Positions 1 to 10,086 of a stretch of DNA of 42,843 bases are shown piece by piece. The stretch lies in the NCBI GenBank assembly GCA_003599425.1, contig QZKC01000001.1, positions 1-42,843 of the forward strand, in the 5' to 3' direction. The translations under genes were made by a program, and so were the position numbers. The notes beneath the pieces were generated by a model. That model was given only the letters and a program-made list of their open reading frames with translations, was not told where the DNA came from and made no database searches. The stretch comes from Nitrospiraceae bacterium (GTDB lineage Bacteria > Nitrospirota > Thermodesulfovibrionia > UBA6902). The first letter of the stretch is position 1. Every line of letters starts with the position of its first letter.

Positions 1-69
1 GTCATTCCCGCAAGCGAAGCGCGTCGGGAATCAGCCTTACAAGCTTGATTCCGGACAAGCCGGAATGAA
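1..69. repeat. Dispersed palindromic repeat (GTCATTCCCGC ... GATTCCGGACAAGCCGGAATGA type)
   Basis: Inverted halves: gtcattcccgc...gggaatc and gattccggacaagccggaatga. Intergenic, touches the window edge. Confidence 0.6.
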
Positions 70-163
70 AAATAAGTCCCCACATAACTGAGGGGTTACG
101 ATAAGTAAGATAATTTAAAGATTTCTTGTGGTGCATATCATTTACTTCTGCTATAATTAGCGC

Positions 164-667
164 ATGGAAAATATATTTATCAACCAATCAGTAGCTATCC
201 TGTGCGACGGGAACAATATTGAACGCAGCATACATGACCTATCTCAGTCAAAAAATACCATGATCAACTTTGACAAGCTGATCCCGAAACTTTTGAACGG
301 CAGAGGATTGAACAGGCTGCTCTATTTCAGGGAAGGCAAAGCTATTTCGTCCAAATTCGCCGAGAGGCTGTACGAGAATTATTACGGGTCTGTTATCCCC
401 TGTCACAAGTCTGCTGATATCCCTCTCTCCATAAAAGCAACCCAGCTTGCTTCAAAGGTCGATACTATCATCATCATGTCGGGAGATTCGGATTTTGTGG
501 ACCTGGTCGTCCATCTGAAAGGGGAGGGTGTACGGGTAGAGATCGCTGCAGTGAGAAAAACAGCAGCAGGCATATTGATCGATGAGGCGGACCACTTCCA
601 TGAGATAACCAAGGAAGATTGCTTCGTATATAAGGTGCCGGGAAAACCCATAATAAAAAGGCACTAA
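164..667 (+). CDS. NYN domain protein (LabA/DUF88-like putative RNase)
   Basis: ORF track; ILCDGNNIE near the N-terminus and IIIMSGDSDFVDLV are typical of the NYN/PIN-like acidic active site. Confidence 0.85.
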   Translation: MENIFINQSVAILCDGNNIERSIHDLSQSKNTMINFDKLIPKLLNGRGLNRLLYFREGKAISSKFAERLYENYYGSVIPCHKSADIPLSIKATQLASKVDTIIIMSGDSDFVDLVVHLKGEGVRVEIAAVRKTAAGILIDEADHFHEITKEDCFVYKVPGKPIIKRH

Positions 668-786
668 AAACGTTTGTTCGCATCTTTGGCCGGACGTGCC
701 CTCTCCCCACGCTAAGTTCTGCTGTATTTCCAGGATGCCTGAATGCCCCCCCTTGCGCAGTGCATTTTATGCAGTATAATTAGTAT

Positions 787-1341
787 ATGAAAGAGACATT
801 GCTTGTGAAAATCTCTTTGGCCGGATTGCTCTTATTAACCCTTATGATCTCAGTGGAGGACGGGTTGAAAGCAGAAACAAACCAGAAAAAAGATTTCAGC
901 AAATACCGGAAGCCGTCGCAGAAGGAGCTGGAGAAGACCCTGACGCCGATACAGTACAAGGTCACGCAAAAGGACGGCACGGAAAGGGCCTATGACAATG
1001 AATACTGGGACAACAAAAAAGAAGGCATTTATGTCGATGTTGTTTCCGGTGAGCCGCTGTTCAGCTCCCTTGACAAGTATGACTCCGGCACAGGCTGGCC
1101 GAGCTTCACGAAACCCCTTGAATCTCAGAACCTCGTGGAGCGGGAAGACAAAGGCTTCTTCATGACAAGGACCGAGGTGCGGAGCAGGCACACTGACTCA
1201 CATCTCGGACATGTGTTCAACGACGGCCCACAGCCCACAGGGCTGCGGTATTGCATGAACTCTGCTGCGCTCCGGTTTATACCGAAAGAGGACCTTGAAA
1301 AAGAGGGATACGGAGAGTATCTGAAGCTTTTCAGGAAGTAA
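787..1341 (+). CDS. msrB: Peptide-methionine (R)-S-oxide reductase, probably exported
   Basis: [18 protein letters not shown] and [13 protein letters not shown] motifs; hydrophobic N-terminal segment. Confidence 0.92.
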   Translation: MKETLLVKISLAGLLLLTLMISVEDGLKAETNQKKDFSKYRKPSQKELEKTLTPIQYKVTQKDGTERAYDNEYWDNKKEGIYVDVVSGEPLFSSLDKYDSGTGWPSFTKPLESQNLVEREDKGFFMTRTEVRSRHTDSHLGHVFNDGPQPTGLRYCMNSAALRFIPKEDLEKEGYGEYLKLFRK

Positions 1342-1503
1342 GTCAGAGCATCTTTCCGATATCTCGATGATCAGGGTGAACATTATCTTGTGGGATAACA
1401 TTTGAGCCGTATCATCACTACACTCCATTTTTATTGCTGTTTCAGGACAGACAATTGACTTGAACCGTATTTGAAGTTAATATTTTGCTGAGGCAATAAA
1501 ATT

Positions 1504-3201
1504 ATGGCCAAAGCCCCCGGCACAAAAGACCATCTCAGGCAGGAGCTTGAGAATATGCGCATGAAAGCCAATGAGGTGTCCGTGTGCGAAACCGAACTGA
1601 GAAAGGCGCAGGAAAAGTATGAGATGCTCCTTGACTCGGCCCCGGATGCAATGATATTCGTGGACAGGTCCCGCAAGATCATCATGGCCAATGCGCAGTT
1701 TGAAGTCATGTTCGGATACGATAATGATGAGATTGCAGGCAGGGATCTCGAAATATTGATTCCGGAGCGTTTCCGTGATAGTCACCGGAAGCATGTCGAA
1801 GATTTTTTCAGCCACCCCCGTCTTCGTCAGATGGGCGCTGGTTTTGAGCTTTATGCCATAAGGAAAAATGGTGAAGAGTTTCCCGTTGACATCAGTCTGA
1901 GCTACCTGCATGTGGAAAACGAGGTTGTAGCAACTGCCGCCATCAGAGACATTTCAAAACGCAAACAGATGGAAGAAGCGGTTGAAATGAATTACTTCAT
2001 ACAGAAGGTACTGAATTCAATGCTGAAGACCTTGCTGGAGCCTCTGCCGCAGTATGAGCAATTTGCCCGCATCCTCGATCTGATACTTTCCGTACCGCAT
2101 CTTTCCATGCAGGCAAAAGGGGCCATTTATGTTGTGGAAGAAGAAAACCCTGATGTCCTTGTCATGAAGGCGCACCGCGGTTTTGCCGAGGAAGAACGTA
2201 AGCCGTGCATTACAGTCCCTTTTGGCAAATGTCTCTGCGGCCAGGCAGCAGGCCGCGCGGAACTGATCTATGCAGACCGGGTTGACGACCGGCATATAGT
2301 CCACCTCAATGGAGTGCCCTCTCATGGACACTACTGCGTCCCCATAGTCTCGGCCGAGCGCACCCTGGGATTGATCAACATATTCATAAATGAAGGTCAC
2401 AAGAGAAGCGGCAATGAAGAAGAATTCCTCACTGCGGTTGCAGCGACCCTTGCTGGCATAATTGAACGCAACAGGATGGAACAGGAAAAAGCACGGCTTC
2501 AGGAGCAGCTTTCCCAAAATGAAAAGCTCGCAGCCCTCGGCAGGTTCACCGCAAATGTTGCCCATGAGATACGGAACCCCCTGACCACGATCGGCGGTTT
2601 CGCCAGAAGGCTGGACAAAAAGATCCCTGCAGAGACAAAAGAAAAAGATTACGCAGGTTTTATCATATCTGAAGTCGGCAGGCTGGAAATTATCCTGAAG
2701 AATATTCTCAGTTTCTCCCGTCAGACGCCGCCACAGTTGGACCGGCATGATATCCATGAGATACTTGACAGGGTATTGCTGCTGAACGAGGAGACCTGCA
2801 TGGAAAAGTCCATTGCGATAAAGAAAGCATACGGGGCTGTGCCCATGATATTCATCGACAAAGACCATGTTCTCGAGGCTTTTGAGAACCTTGTATTGAA
2901 TGCGATCGATTCCATGCCGGAAGGCGGGACCCTGACAGCCGGGACCATGGAAGCAACACATGAAGGCGCGCACTATGTCTGCGCATCAATCAGCGATACG
3001 GGAATGGGAATACCCAGGGACAGATTAGATGTTATCTTTGAACCTTTCTACACGACAAAACTGATCGAAAAAGGTACGGGACTGGGGCTTTCCATAACGA
3101 GGAAGATCGCAGAGGCGCATGGCGGGTACATAAAGGTGCAGAGCGTTATTGGAAAAGGCTCAACTTTTATACTCTGTTTTCCGTCTACTTTGTCTTCCTG
3201 A
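1504..3201 (+). CDS. PAS-GAF sensor histidine kinase
   Basis: PAS region (DSAPDAMIFVDRSRKIIMANAQFEVMFGY), GAF-like middle, HisKA AHEIRNPLTTIGGFA, HATPase DTGMGIP and GTGLGLSITRKI. Confidence 0.92.
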   Translation: MAKAPGTKDHLRQELENMRMKANEVSVCETELRKAQEKYEMLLDSAPDAMIFVDRSRKIIMANAQFEVMFGYDNDEIAGRDLEILIPERFRDSHRKHVEDFFSHPRLRQMGAGFELYAIRKNGEEFPVDISLSYLHVENEVVATAAIRDISKRKQMEEAVEMNYFIQKVLNSMLKTLLEPLPQYEQFARILDLILSVPHLSMQAKGAIYVVEEENPDVLVMKAHRGFAEEERKPCITVPFGKCLCGQAAGRAELIYADRVDDRHIVHLNGVPSHGHYCVPIVSAERTLGLINIFINEGHKRSGNEEEFLTAVAATLAGIIERNRMEQEKARLQEQLSQNEKLAALGRFTANVAHEIRNPLTTIGGFARRLDKKIPAETKEKDYAGFIISEVGRLEIILKNILSFSRQTPPQLDRHDIHEILDRVLLLNEETCMEKSIAIKKAYGAVPMIFIDKDHVLEAFENLVLNAIDSMPEGGTLTAGTMEATHEGAHYVCASISDTGMGIPRDRLDVIFEPFYTTKLIEKGTGLGLSITRKIAEAHGGYIKVQSVIGKGSTFILCFPSTLSS

Positions 3202-3676
3202 TCCCCTCGCGGCCTATCGCGACCTTACCGGTGCGGACGAATTCTTTTATACCAAAGGGCTTGATGAGCTCAATGAACGCATTCATTTTGCTTTCATTGC
3301 CTGTTATCTCAATGGTGTAAGTTGTCGGGCCGGAATCGACGATCCTCCCTCTGAAGATCTCTGCGAGCTGAAGCACCTGTGTGCGGTCTTCCTTTCTTGG
3401 TGAGACCTTGACGAGGGCCATTTCCCTTTCCACATGGTCGATCTCCATAAAGTCCACGACCTTGATAACGTCGATAAGCTTGTTGAGCTGTTTCGTTATC
3501 TGCTCGACCACCTGATCATCACCGGTTGTCACGATGGTCATAATGGACGTTGCAGGGTCGATGGTCTCACCAACAGAGAGGCTTTCGATGTTGTAGCCCC
3601 TTCCGCTGAATAACCCTGACACCCTTGAAAGCACCCCGAATTTATTTTCCACAAGCACTGAAATTGTGTGTCTCAT
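3185..3676 (-). CDS. ilvN: Acetolactate synthase small subunit
   Basis: MRHTISVLVENKFGVLSRVSGLFSGRGYNIESLSVGETID is a diagnostic ACT-domain N-terminus; adjacent to ilvB. Confidence 0.96.
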   Translation of the reverse strand: MRHTISVLVENKFGVLSRVSGLFSGRGYNIESLSVGETIDPATSIMTIVTTGDDQVVEQITKQLNKLIDVIKVVDFMEIDHVEREMALVKVSPRKEDRTQVLQLAEIFRGRIVDSGPTTYTIEITGNESKMNAFIELIKPFGIKEFVRTGKVAIGREGIRKTK

Positions 3677-3701
3677 ATTCTCCTCTCAGTTACCAGTTTA
3701 T

Positions 3702-3836
3702 TGGACAAGTGTGATTCAAAAACATATTGAGCGATACCGTAAATTAAGTGCCCAAAGAAATTCTGTTGGACATGCATCATCATGTATATTTAGAAATCCA
3801 TCGCGTTCAAGATGTTTTTGAACCATGGCTTGTCCA
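3702..3836. repeat. 135-bp element with imperfect terminal inverted repeats, between ilvB and ilvN
   Basis: Left TGGACAAG-TGTGA-TTCAAAAACAT (3702-3725); right, reverse-complemented, TGGACAAG-CCATGG-TTCAAAAACAT (3812-3836). Confidence 0.65.
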
Positions 3837-3844
3837 GGTAAAAC

Positions 3845-5587
3845 TTATTTCACCGCTTTCAGTTTCTTTTCCTTGCCCGCCTCTTTTTCCTCATCAAAGA
3901 TCATCTCATCGATAGCCGCGCCTGCGGGCACCATTGGATAAACCTTTTCTTTCCAGTCAACAACAAAGTCAAGGAATACGGGCCTGTTCTTTATCTTCAG
4001 TGATTCTTTGATAACAGGCTCAACTTCCTCCGGCTTTGTGGCCCTTAATCCCGCTGCTCCATAGGCCTCGGCAACCTTGACGAAATCCGGGTTCCCTGCA
4101 TCAAGATGCGTATGTGAATAGCGCTCCTTGAAGAACAACTCCTGCCATTGCCTTACCATTCCCAGGTAACCATTGTTAAGTATCGCGACTTTTATCGGGA
4201 GTTTGTTAATGACCGCGGTTGCAAGCTCCTGAATGTTCATCTGGATGCTGCCATCGCCCGCGATGTCGAATACAATTTTGTCGGGACAGGCGAACTGCGC
4301 GCCTATTGCTGCCGGGAAGCCGTACCCCATGGTGCCGAGGCCTCCCGAAGATAACCATCTCCGCGGATGGTCGTACTTATAAAACTGCGCGGCCCACATC
4401 TGGTTCTGGCCCACTTCCGTACAGATTATCGCCTCGCCCCTGGTAGCTTCATATATTTTCTCAACGACAAATTCAGGCTTGATAATATTTTTATCGTGCT
4501 TGTACGTAAGAGGCCGTTCGTCCTTCCATTTTTCTATCTGTTTCAGCCAGGCGGTCCTAACTGCGGACCACTGCTGGTCTTTTAATTCCTTCATGGACTT
4601 GAGCAGTTCTTTCAGAACGTTCTTTACATCGCCTACGACAGGCAAGTCCACGCGGACATTCTTTTTGATGGAAGTCGGGTCAATGTCGATCTGGATTATT
4701 TTTGCATTGGGTGCGAATGCATTGGTTCTTCCAGTCACGCGGTCGTCAAACCTTACCCCTATGCCAATGAGAAGGTCTGCATTCTGCACAGCGGTATTGG
4801 CATAATATGTGCCGTGCATGCCGAGCATGCCCATGGAAAGTTTACTTGTCCCCGGAAATCCTCCGAGTCCCATAAGTGTCATGGTCACAGGTATCTTTGC
4901 GAACTCTGCGACTTCTCTCAGTTCCTTTGCTGCTTCGGACAAGATAACGCCTCCGCCGGCCATGATGACAGGTTTTTTTGCCTGGGCTATCATCTGCGCA
5001 GCCTGATTGATCATGTATTTATTTCCGTGAACGGTCGGATTGTAGCCGCGTATCTTCACTTCTTCGGGCCAGATGAATTCACCGGAACCTGCTGTTACAT
5101 CTTTGGGCAGGTCTATCAATACAGGGCCGGGCCTTCCTGTTGACGCGATATGGAATGCCTCGCGTATGGTCTTTGAAAGGTCGTTTACGTCTTTTACAAG
5201 GTAGTTGTGCTTTGTGCACGGACGTGTTATGCCGACGATATCAGCTTCCTGGAACGCATCGTTGCCTATAAGCATGGTAGGTACCTGGCCGGAAAATACA
5301 ACGATAGGCGTTGAATCCATCGAGGCGTTTGCAATGCCGGTCACTGTGTTTGTAGCTCCGGGGCCTGATGTGACAATAGCAACCCCGACTTTTCCGCTGG
5401 CACGGGCATAACCGTCAGCGGCATGCACCGCGCCCTGTTCATGCCTCGTAAGGATGAGTTCAATGTCCTTTTCATCATAGAGGATGTCAAAGATGTTAAG
5501 CACTACACCGCCGGGATAACCGAAGACGTGCTTCACCCCCTCTTTTTTCAGGCATTCTATCAATATCTCCGCACCGCTTTTTTTCAT
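3845..5587 (-). CDS. ilvB: Acetolactate synthase large subunit (ThDP-dependent)
   Basis: FGYPGGVVLNIFD, GDGSIQMNIQELATA and NNGYLGMVRQWQ motifs. Start placed at 5587 (MKKSGAEIL), preceded on the minus strand by AAGGAGACAAA, rather than at 5623 as in the ORF track. Confidence 0.96.
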   Translation of the reverse strand: MKKSGAEILIECLKKEGVKHVFGYPGGVVLNIFDILYDEKDIELILTRHEQGAVHAADGYARASGKVGVAIVTSGPGATNTVTGIANASMDSTPIVVFSGQVPTMLIGNDAFQEADIVGITRPCTKHNYLVKDVNDLSKTIREAFHIASTGRPGPVLIDLPKDVTAGSGEFIWPEEVKIRGYNPTVHGNKYMINQAAQMIAQAKKPVIMAGGGVILSEAAKELREVAEFAKIPVTMTLMGLGGFPGTSKLSMGMLGMHGTYYANTAVQNADLLIGIGVRFDDRVTGRTNAFAPNAKIIQIDIDPTSIKKNVRVDLPVVGDVKNVLKELLKSMKELKDQQWSAVRTAWLKQIEKWKDERPLTYKHDKNIIKPEFVVEKIYEATRGEAIICTEVGQNQMWAAQFYKYDHPRRWLSSGGLGTMGYGFPAAIGAQFACPDKIVFDIAGDGSIQMNIQELATAVINKLPIKVAILNNGYLGMVRQWQELFFKERYSHTHLDAGNPDFVKVAEAYGAAGLRATKPEEVEPVIKESLKIKNRPVFLDFVVDWKEKVYPMVPAGAAIDEMIFDEEKEAGKEKKLKAVK

Positions 5588-5607
5588 TTTGTCTCCTTGC
5601 TTATAAT

Positions 5608-5685
5608 GAACCACAGAGGTCACTGAGGCTAATATACAGAGTAATAATACAATAGCTCTATTTCTCTGTGTCTCTCTGTGGTTAA
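5608..5685. repeat. Intergenic inverted-repeat element between ilvD and ilvB
   Basis: AACCACAGAG (5609-5618) paired with CTCTGTGGTT (5674-5683), AT-rich interior; the ilvD stop codon lies in its right end. Confidence 0.6.
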
Positions 5686-7343
5686 ATCCTGTCCTTCATG
5701 ATCGCCCCTGTGCTTGCTGATGTGACATGTGAAGCATATCGCGCAAGCCAGCCCCTGGTGATCTTGGGCTTGATCGGTTTAAACGTTTTCAGTCTGTCTT
5801 TTATTTCTTTCTCGCTGAGAAGGACGTTCAGGGTCCTTTTCCTGATATCTATTTCTACAGTGTCGCCGTCTTTCACAATAGCGATAGGGCCGCCTTCCAT
5901 TGCTTCGGGTGAAACATGTCCAATGCACGGGCCCCTTGTGCCGCCGGAGAACCGGCCGTCGGTAATAAGAGCAACAGACTCGCTTAAGCCCATTCCGGCA
6001 ATCGCAGCCGTCGGGCTCAGCATTTCCCTCATGCCCGGGCCGCCCTTGGGGCCTTCATAACGGATCACGACAACGTCGCCGGGTTTTATCTTGCCTGCAA
6101 GGATCGCCTTCATTCCGGCCTCTTCAGAATTGAACACCTTTGCCTTGCCCCTGAACTGCATCATTTCTTTGCTAACCGCTGTCTGCTTCACTACAGCTCC
6201 ATCAGGCGCTATATTGCCTCTTAAAACAGCGATACCCCCTTCTTTGTGATGCGCCTTTTGGAGGGGCCTGATGACCTCTTCATCAGATATCTCAGCCCTG
6301 TCGGCAATATCGAATATCTTTCTGCCGGATACAGTTGCGGTATTGTTAAGTCCGTACTTGAGCCTCTTGAGAACAGCCGGGATGCCGCCTGCATATTCAA
6401 GGTCTTCAAGGTAGTGAGCGCCGCCGGGAAGCATGTTTGCGATATGCGGTGTTTTTTTGCTCAATTCATCGAATAGTTCAAGGGACAGGGGAACCTTTGC
6501 CTCATAGGCGATTGCAGGAATATGCAATGCTGTATTCGTAGAACCTCCGAGCGCAAGATCAACCCTTATCGCATTCTCAAATGCATTGAGGGTCATTATC
6601 TTTCGCGGAGTGATATTCTTTTTGACGAGTTCCACAACTCTGCTTCCGCTGTGAAAGGCTATCCTTCTTTTTTGGGCAGATACTGCCAGTGCCGTTGCAC
6701 AGCCAGGAAGGCTCATTCCAAGCGACTCTGTCACACATGCCATGGTATTGGCCGTGTACATTCCCTGACAGGAGCCTGCGCCGGGGCAGGCGCACATTTC
6801 AAGGTCGTCAAGCTCCGAGCTCTTTAATTTGCCATTTTTATATTTTCCTATGGCCTCGAAGGTATCGTTTACCAGAGAAAGCCGTTTCCCTCTCAAATGT
6901 CCTGAAAGCATTGGTCCTGCCGTCACAACGACGGAGGGTACGTTGACCCTCGCGGCTGCCATCAGCATTCCAGGGGTGATTTTGTCACAATTTGTCAGGA
7001 GCACCAGGCCGTCGAAATGATGGGCCTCGGCAACGGTCTCTATCATGTCAGCTATCAACTCCCTTGAAGGCAGACTGTAATGCATCCCGCTGTGTCCCAT
7101 TGCTATGCCGTCGCAGATGCCTGGTATGCCAAAGAAGAACGGGTAGCCTCCGCCTGTATGGACGCCTTTTTCTATGAACCGTTCAAGGTCACGCATGCCT
7201 GAATGTCCGGGTATTATGTCGGTAAAGCTGGTAGCAACGCCGATAAAGGGTTTATTCATCTCTGTGCGCGGTATCCCCGTGGCGTAAAGCAGCGCCCTGT
7301 GCGGCAGCCTTTCGAGTCCTTTTTTGATCGTATTACTTTTCAT
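5682..7343 (-). CDS. ilvD: Dihydroxy-acid dehydratase
   Basis: [52 protein letters not shown] and [16 protein letters not shown] motifs. Confidence 0.97.
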   Translation of the reverse strand: MKSNTIKKGLERLPHRALLYATGIPRTEMNKPFIGVATSFTDIIPGHSGMRDLERFIEKGVHTGGGYPFFFGIPGICDGIAMGHSGMHYSLPSRELIADMIETVAEAHHFDGLVLLTNCDKITPGMLMAAARVNVPSVVVTAGPMLSGHLRGKRLSLVNDTFEAIGKYKNGKLKSSELDDLEMCACPGAGSCQGMYTANTMACVTESLGMSLPGCATALAVSAQKRRIAFHSGSRVVELVKKNITPRKIMTLNAFENAIRVDLALGGSTNTALHIPAIAYEAKVPLSLELFDELSKKTPHIANMLPGGAHYLEDLEYAGGIPAVLKRLKYGLNNTATVSGRKIFDIADRAEISDEEVIRPLQKAHHKEGGIAVLRGNIAPDGAVVKQTAVSKEMMQFRGKAKVFNSEEAGMKAILAGKIKPGDVVVIRYEGPKGGPGMREMLSPTAAIAGMGLSESVALITDGRFSGGTRGPCIGHVSPEAMEGGPIAIVKDGDTVEIDIRKRTLNVLLSEKEIKDRLKTFKPIKPKITRGWLARYASHVTSASTGAIMKDRI

Positions 7344-7436
7344 GAAATTTATTATGGTGAAGTGTCAAGGATTCAGGGTAAAGAACCATGGATTAAAGAT
7401 GAAAAATCAATCTTGAATCATAACTCCTGATTTCAG

Positions 7437-7664
7437 CTAATTCGTTGACTGCTTACTGTATTGCCTGACAAGCTCTGCCATACGGTCTTTAAAATGGAGC
7501 TTCTGTTTCTGTATTTTCTTCTTTTCCAGCTCTTCCTCTGATGTCATATATCTTTTTTTTGACATCTCATCAAGGATCTTGTCCAGCTTCCTGTGCTCCT
7601 CCTCGATTCTCCTGAATTCTTCACTTTCATTCCTGAGGACATTGATGATCTCGGTGTCTTTCAT
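7437..7664 (-). CDS. DUF465/YdcH-like small coiled-coil protein
   Basis: Short ORF with EEHRKLDKILDEMSKKRYMTSEEELEKKKIQKQKLHFKDRM, typical of the DUF465 family. Confidence 0.8.
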   Translation of the reverse strand: MKDTEIINVLRNESEEFRRIEEEHRKLDKILDEMSKKRYMTSEEELEKKKIQKQKLHFKDRMAELVRQYSKQSTN

Positions 7665-7829
7665 AGGGATCCCCCTTGTTGTTTATAGATTGAAAAATTA
7701 CCATATTTCCCTGAAAATTACAAGGTATAACTTTACAAAATTCCATGCTTTTCACTAACATAAAAATACTTTATTATTTCAGTATACTAACCATTTGCCG
7801 ACAAACCGGCTTTTCAGGAGACAGGAGAA

Positions 7830-9203
7830 ATGAAAATAGAGATGATCGATACCCATTGTCATCTTGAGATGGAGGCATTTGATGATGACAGGGAAGAGGC
7901 AATAAAACGGGCCGGGAAAGAGCATGTCAAATTTATAATAAATGCAGGCTCTGACAGGGCTGGAAACTTAAAAGGGCTTGAACTTTCCTCGAAATATCAG
8001 AATATCTATTCTGCCGTGGGAATACATCCCCATGACGCAAAGTATCTGGACAAGTCTCTAATCCTTGAACTGAGGAGATGGCTGGAACGCCCCAAGATCG
8101 TGGCAATCGGCGAGATCGGGCTGGACTATCATTACCTTCACTCTCCAAAGGGGGTGCAGGTTGAGGCTTTCATACGGCAGATCGCTATTGCTCAGGAGTC
8201 TGACCTGCCGATAATTGTGCACAGCAGGGAGGCAAAGAAGGACACGATCCGCATCCTGAGAGAGGAAGCTTCAGGTGTGTCTGGGGTGCTTCACTGTTTT
8301 TCGGGCGATATCGAAATGGCTAAGGAAGCAATGGGGTTGGGCTTTTATATTTCCATTGCTGGCCCCGTTACTTTTAAAAATGCCAAAGAACTGAAAGAGG
8401 TCGTGCGGTTCATCCCCGATGATTTTCTCCTTATAGAAACAGACGCTCCCTATCTGTCACCGGTACCCATGAGGGGGAAGAGGAACGAACCGTCCTTTCT
8501 GAGACATACTGCCGACGCAATCGCTGAGATCAGGGGGATAAACGTCTCTGATCTTGCAAGGATAACCACTCTCAATGCCATGAGGCTTTTCAGGATCGGG
8601 AACATTTCCAGCCAGGGAGAAATAACATACAGGATCAGGGACTCGCTCTACCTGAACATTACCAATAAATGTACAAACAAATGCGGCTTCTGTGTCAAGT
8701 CACGTACTACCTACGTAAAGGGGCATAACCTGCGGCTTGAAAAGGAGCCTTCCGCCCTACAGCTTATTAAAGCGATTCACGATCCCAAGGCATACAAGGA
8801 AATTGTTTTTTGCGGGATCGGAGAGCCTTTGCTGAGGCTGGATATAGTAAAGAAGGTATCGTCATGGATCAAACAGAACGGTGGAAAGGTCAGGATAAAC
8901 ACGAACGGCCAGGGCAATCTTATTCATGGGAAAAATATTCTGCCTGATCTCAAGGGTATTGTCGACAGTATTTCCATAAGCCTTGACGCGGAAGATGCGA
9001 AGAAGTATGAAAAGATCTGCAAGCCAGCGGTAAAGGGAGCCTTTGAAGGGGTTATCTCATTTATAAAAGAGGCAGTGAAGGTAATTCCGGAAGTCAAAGC
9101 CACCATCGTAAAAATACCAGGCGTGAATGTGGAGAAATGCAGAAAGATAGCGGACGACCTCGGCGTAGAGCTGCGGATCAGGGAATTTGATATGGTGGGG
9201 TAG
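7830..9203 (+). CDS. TatD-family metal-dependent hydrolase fused to a radical SAM domain
   Basis: N-terminal TatD motifs (DTHCHLEM, GEIGLDYHY, VHSREAKKDT, LHCFSGD, ETDAPYLSPVP); C-terminal CTNKCGFC and FCGIGEPLLR radical SAM motifs in the same ORF. Confidence 0.92.
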   Translation: MKIEMIDTHCHLEMEAFDDDREEAIKRAGKEHVKFIINAGSDRAGNLKGLELSSKYQNIYSAVGIHPHDAKYLDKSLILELRRWLERPKIVAIGEIGLDYHYLHSPKGVQVEAFIRQIAIAQESDLPIIVHSREAKKDTIRILREEASGVSGVLHCFSGDIEMAKEAMGLGFYISIAGPVTFKNAKELKEVVRFIPDDFLLIETDAPYLSPVPMRGKRNEPSFLRHTADAIAEIRGINVSDLARITTLNAMRLFRIGNISSQGEITYRIRDSLYLNITNKCTNKCGFCVKSRTTYVKGHNLRLEKEPSALQLIKAIHDPKAYKEIVFCGIGEPLLRLDIVKKVSSWIKQNGGKVRINTNGQGNLIHGKNILPDLKGIVDSISISLDAEDAKKYEKICKPAVKGAFEGVISFIKEAVKVIPEVKATIVKIPGVNVEKCRKIADDLGVELRIREFDMVG

Positions 9204-9207
9204 GGGG

Positions 9208-9975
9208 TTAGTATTCGATCCGCTCTAAAAACAGTCCGCGTGCCGGCGCTGTCCTTCCTGCCTGGCGCCTGTCTTTTGATCCAAGGATTCCCTTCATCAT
9301 TGTCGGATGGTGCTTCCCCTTTCCAATATCGACAAGAGTGCCGACAATGTTTCGAGCCATATGCCTCAGGAATGCATTTGCCTGTATGGTGATTTTTACA
9401 ACCGGGGTATTGAATACGAAACTGATAAATTCAACGGAAGACAACCTGCTGACCTCCAGGCTGCTCACTGTCCTCACGGGATGTTTCGAGCTGCATTTAG
9501 AGGCGCGGAAGCTGGAAAAGTCATGCGTTCCGACAAGGCATTCTGCAGCTTCCTGCATCACGCCGGTGTTAAGTTGATAAGGGATGTTCCAGGAATATCT
9601 TTGAAGGAAAGTTGAATAAATACCTTGCTGTGATATCAGGTATGTGTAAGTTTTGCTCTTCGCGTCGTACCGCGGATGGAAGTCAGGCGGGCATTCTTCC
9701 GCACGAATAACCCTGATATCGTGGGTGAGATGCGCGTTTAAAGCTCTGAGTAAGACCGGGGGTTCAAGACGGGACAGGGTTTTAAACACTGCGACCTGTT
9801 CAAACGCATGAACCCCGGCATCGGTCCTTGCCGCACCGTTAATTCTCAACTGTTCTCCGGTGACAGAAAAAAGCGCCTCTTCAAGAAGCCCCTGGATGGT
9901 CGTTCCTTTTTTCTGTATCTGCCAGCCGGAGTAGTTTGTACCGTCATACTGGAGGGTAATTCTTATCTGTCTCAT
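9208..9975 (-). CDS. truA: tRNA pseudouridine(38-40) synthase
   Basis: LQYDGTNYSGWQIQ, GAARTDAGVHA and FLRHMARNIVGTLVDIGKG motifs. Confidence 0.96.
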   Translation of the reverse strand: MRQIRITLQYDGTNYSGWQIQKKGTTIQGLLEEALFSVTGEQLRINGAARTDAGVHAFEQVAVFKTLSRLEPPVLLRALNAHLTHDIRVIRAEECPPDFHPRYDAKSKTYTYLISQQGIYSTFLQRYSWNIPYQLNTGVMQEAAECLVGTHDFSSFRASKCSSKHPVRTVSSLEVSRLSSVEFISFVFNTPVVKITIQANAFLRHMARNIVGTLVDIGKGKHHPTMMKGILGSKDRRQAGRTAPARGLFLERIEY

Positions 9976-10008
9976 ATCTACAGGAAAGTAAAAATTTTAC
10001 TGGTTCTA

Positions 10009-10037
10009 TTGACATTCTTGCATTTAAGACCTAATAT
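10009..10037 (+). promoter_or_regulatory. Sigma-70-type promoter upstream of the cytochrome c gene
   Basis: TTGACA (10009-10014), 17-nt spacer, TAATAT (10032-10037), 50 nt before the start codon. Confidence 0.7.
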
Positions 10038-10086
10038 TTTTATCAATAAAAAATCACACTATTATAATAAAAAGGAGGAAAAATCG

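Noticed and set aside
2017-2973. 318-aa minus-strand ORF
   Set aside because: Antisense inside a motif-complete histidine kinase gene; no recognisable domain.
5588-5623. 12-codon N-terminal extension of ilvB
   Set aside because: Encoded by the flanking repeat; a good Shine-Dalgarno precedes the start at 5587.
9808-10086. N-terminal extension of the cytochrome c ORF
   Set aside because: Overlaps truA on the other strand; signal peptide, RBS and promoter all support the start at 10087.
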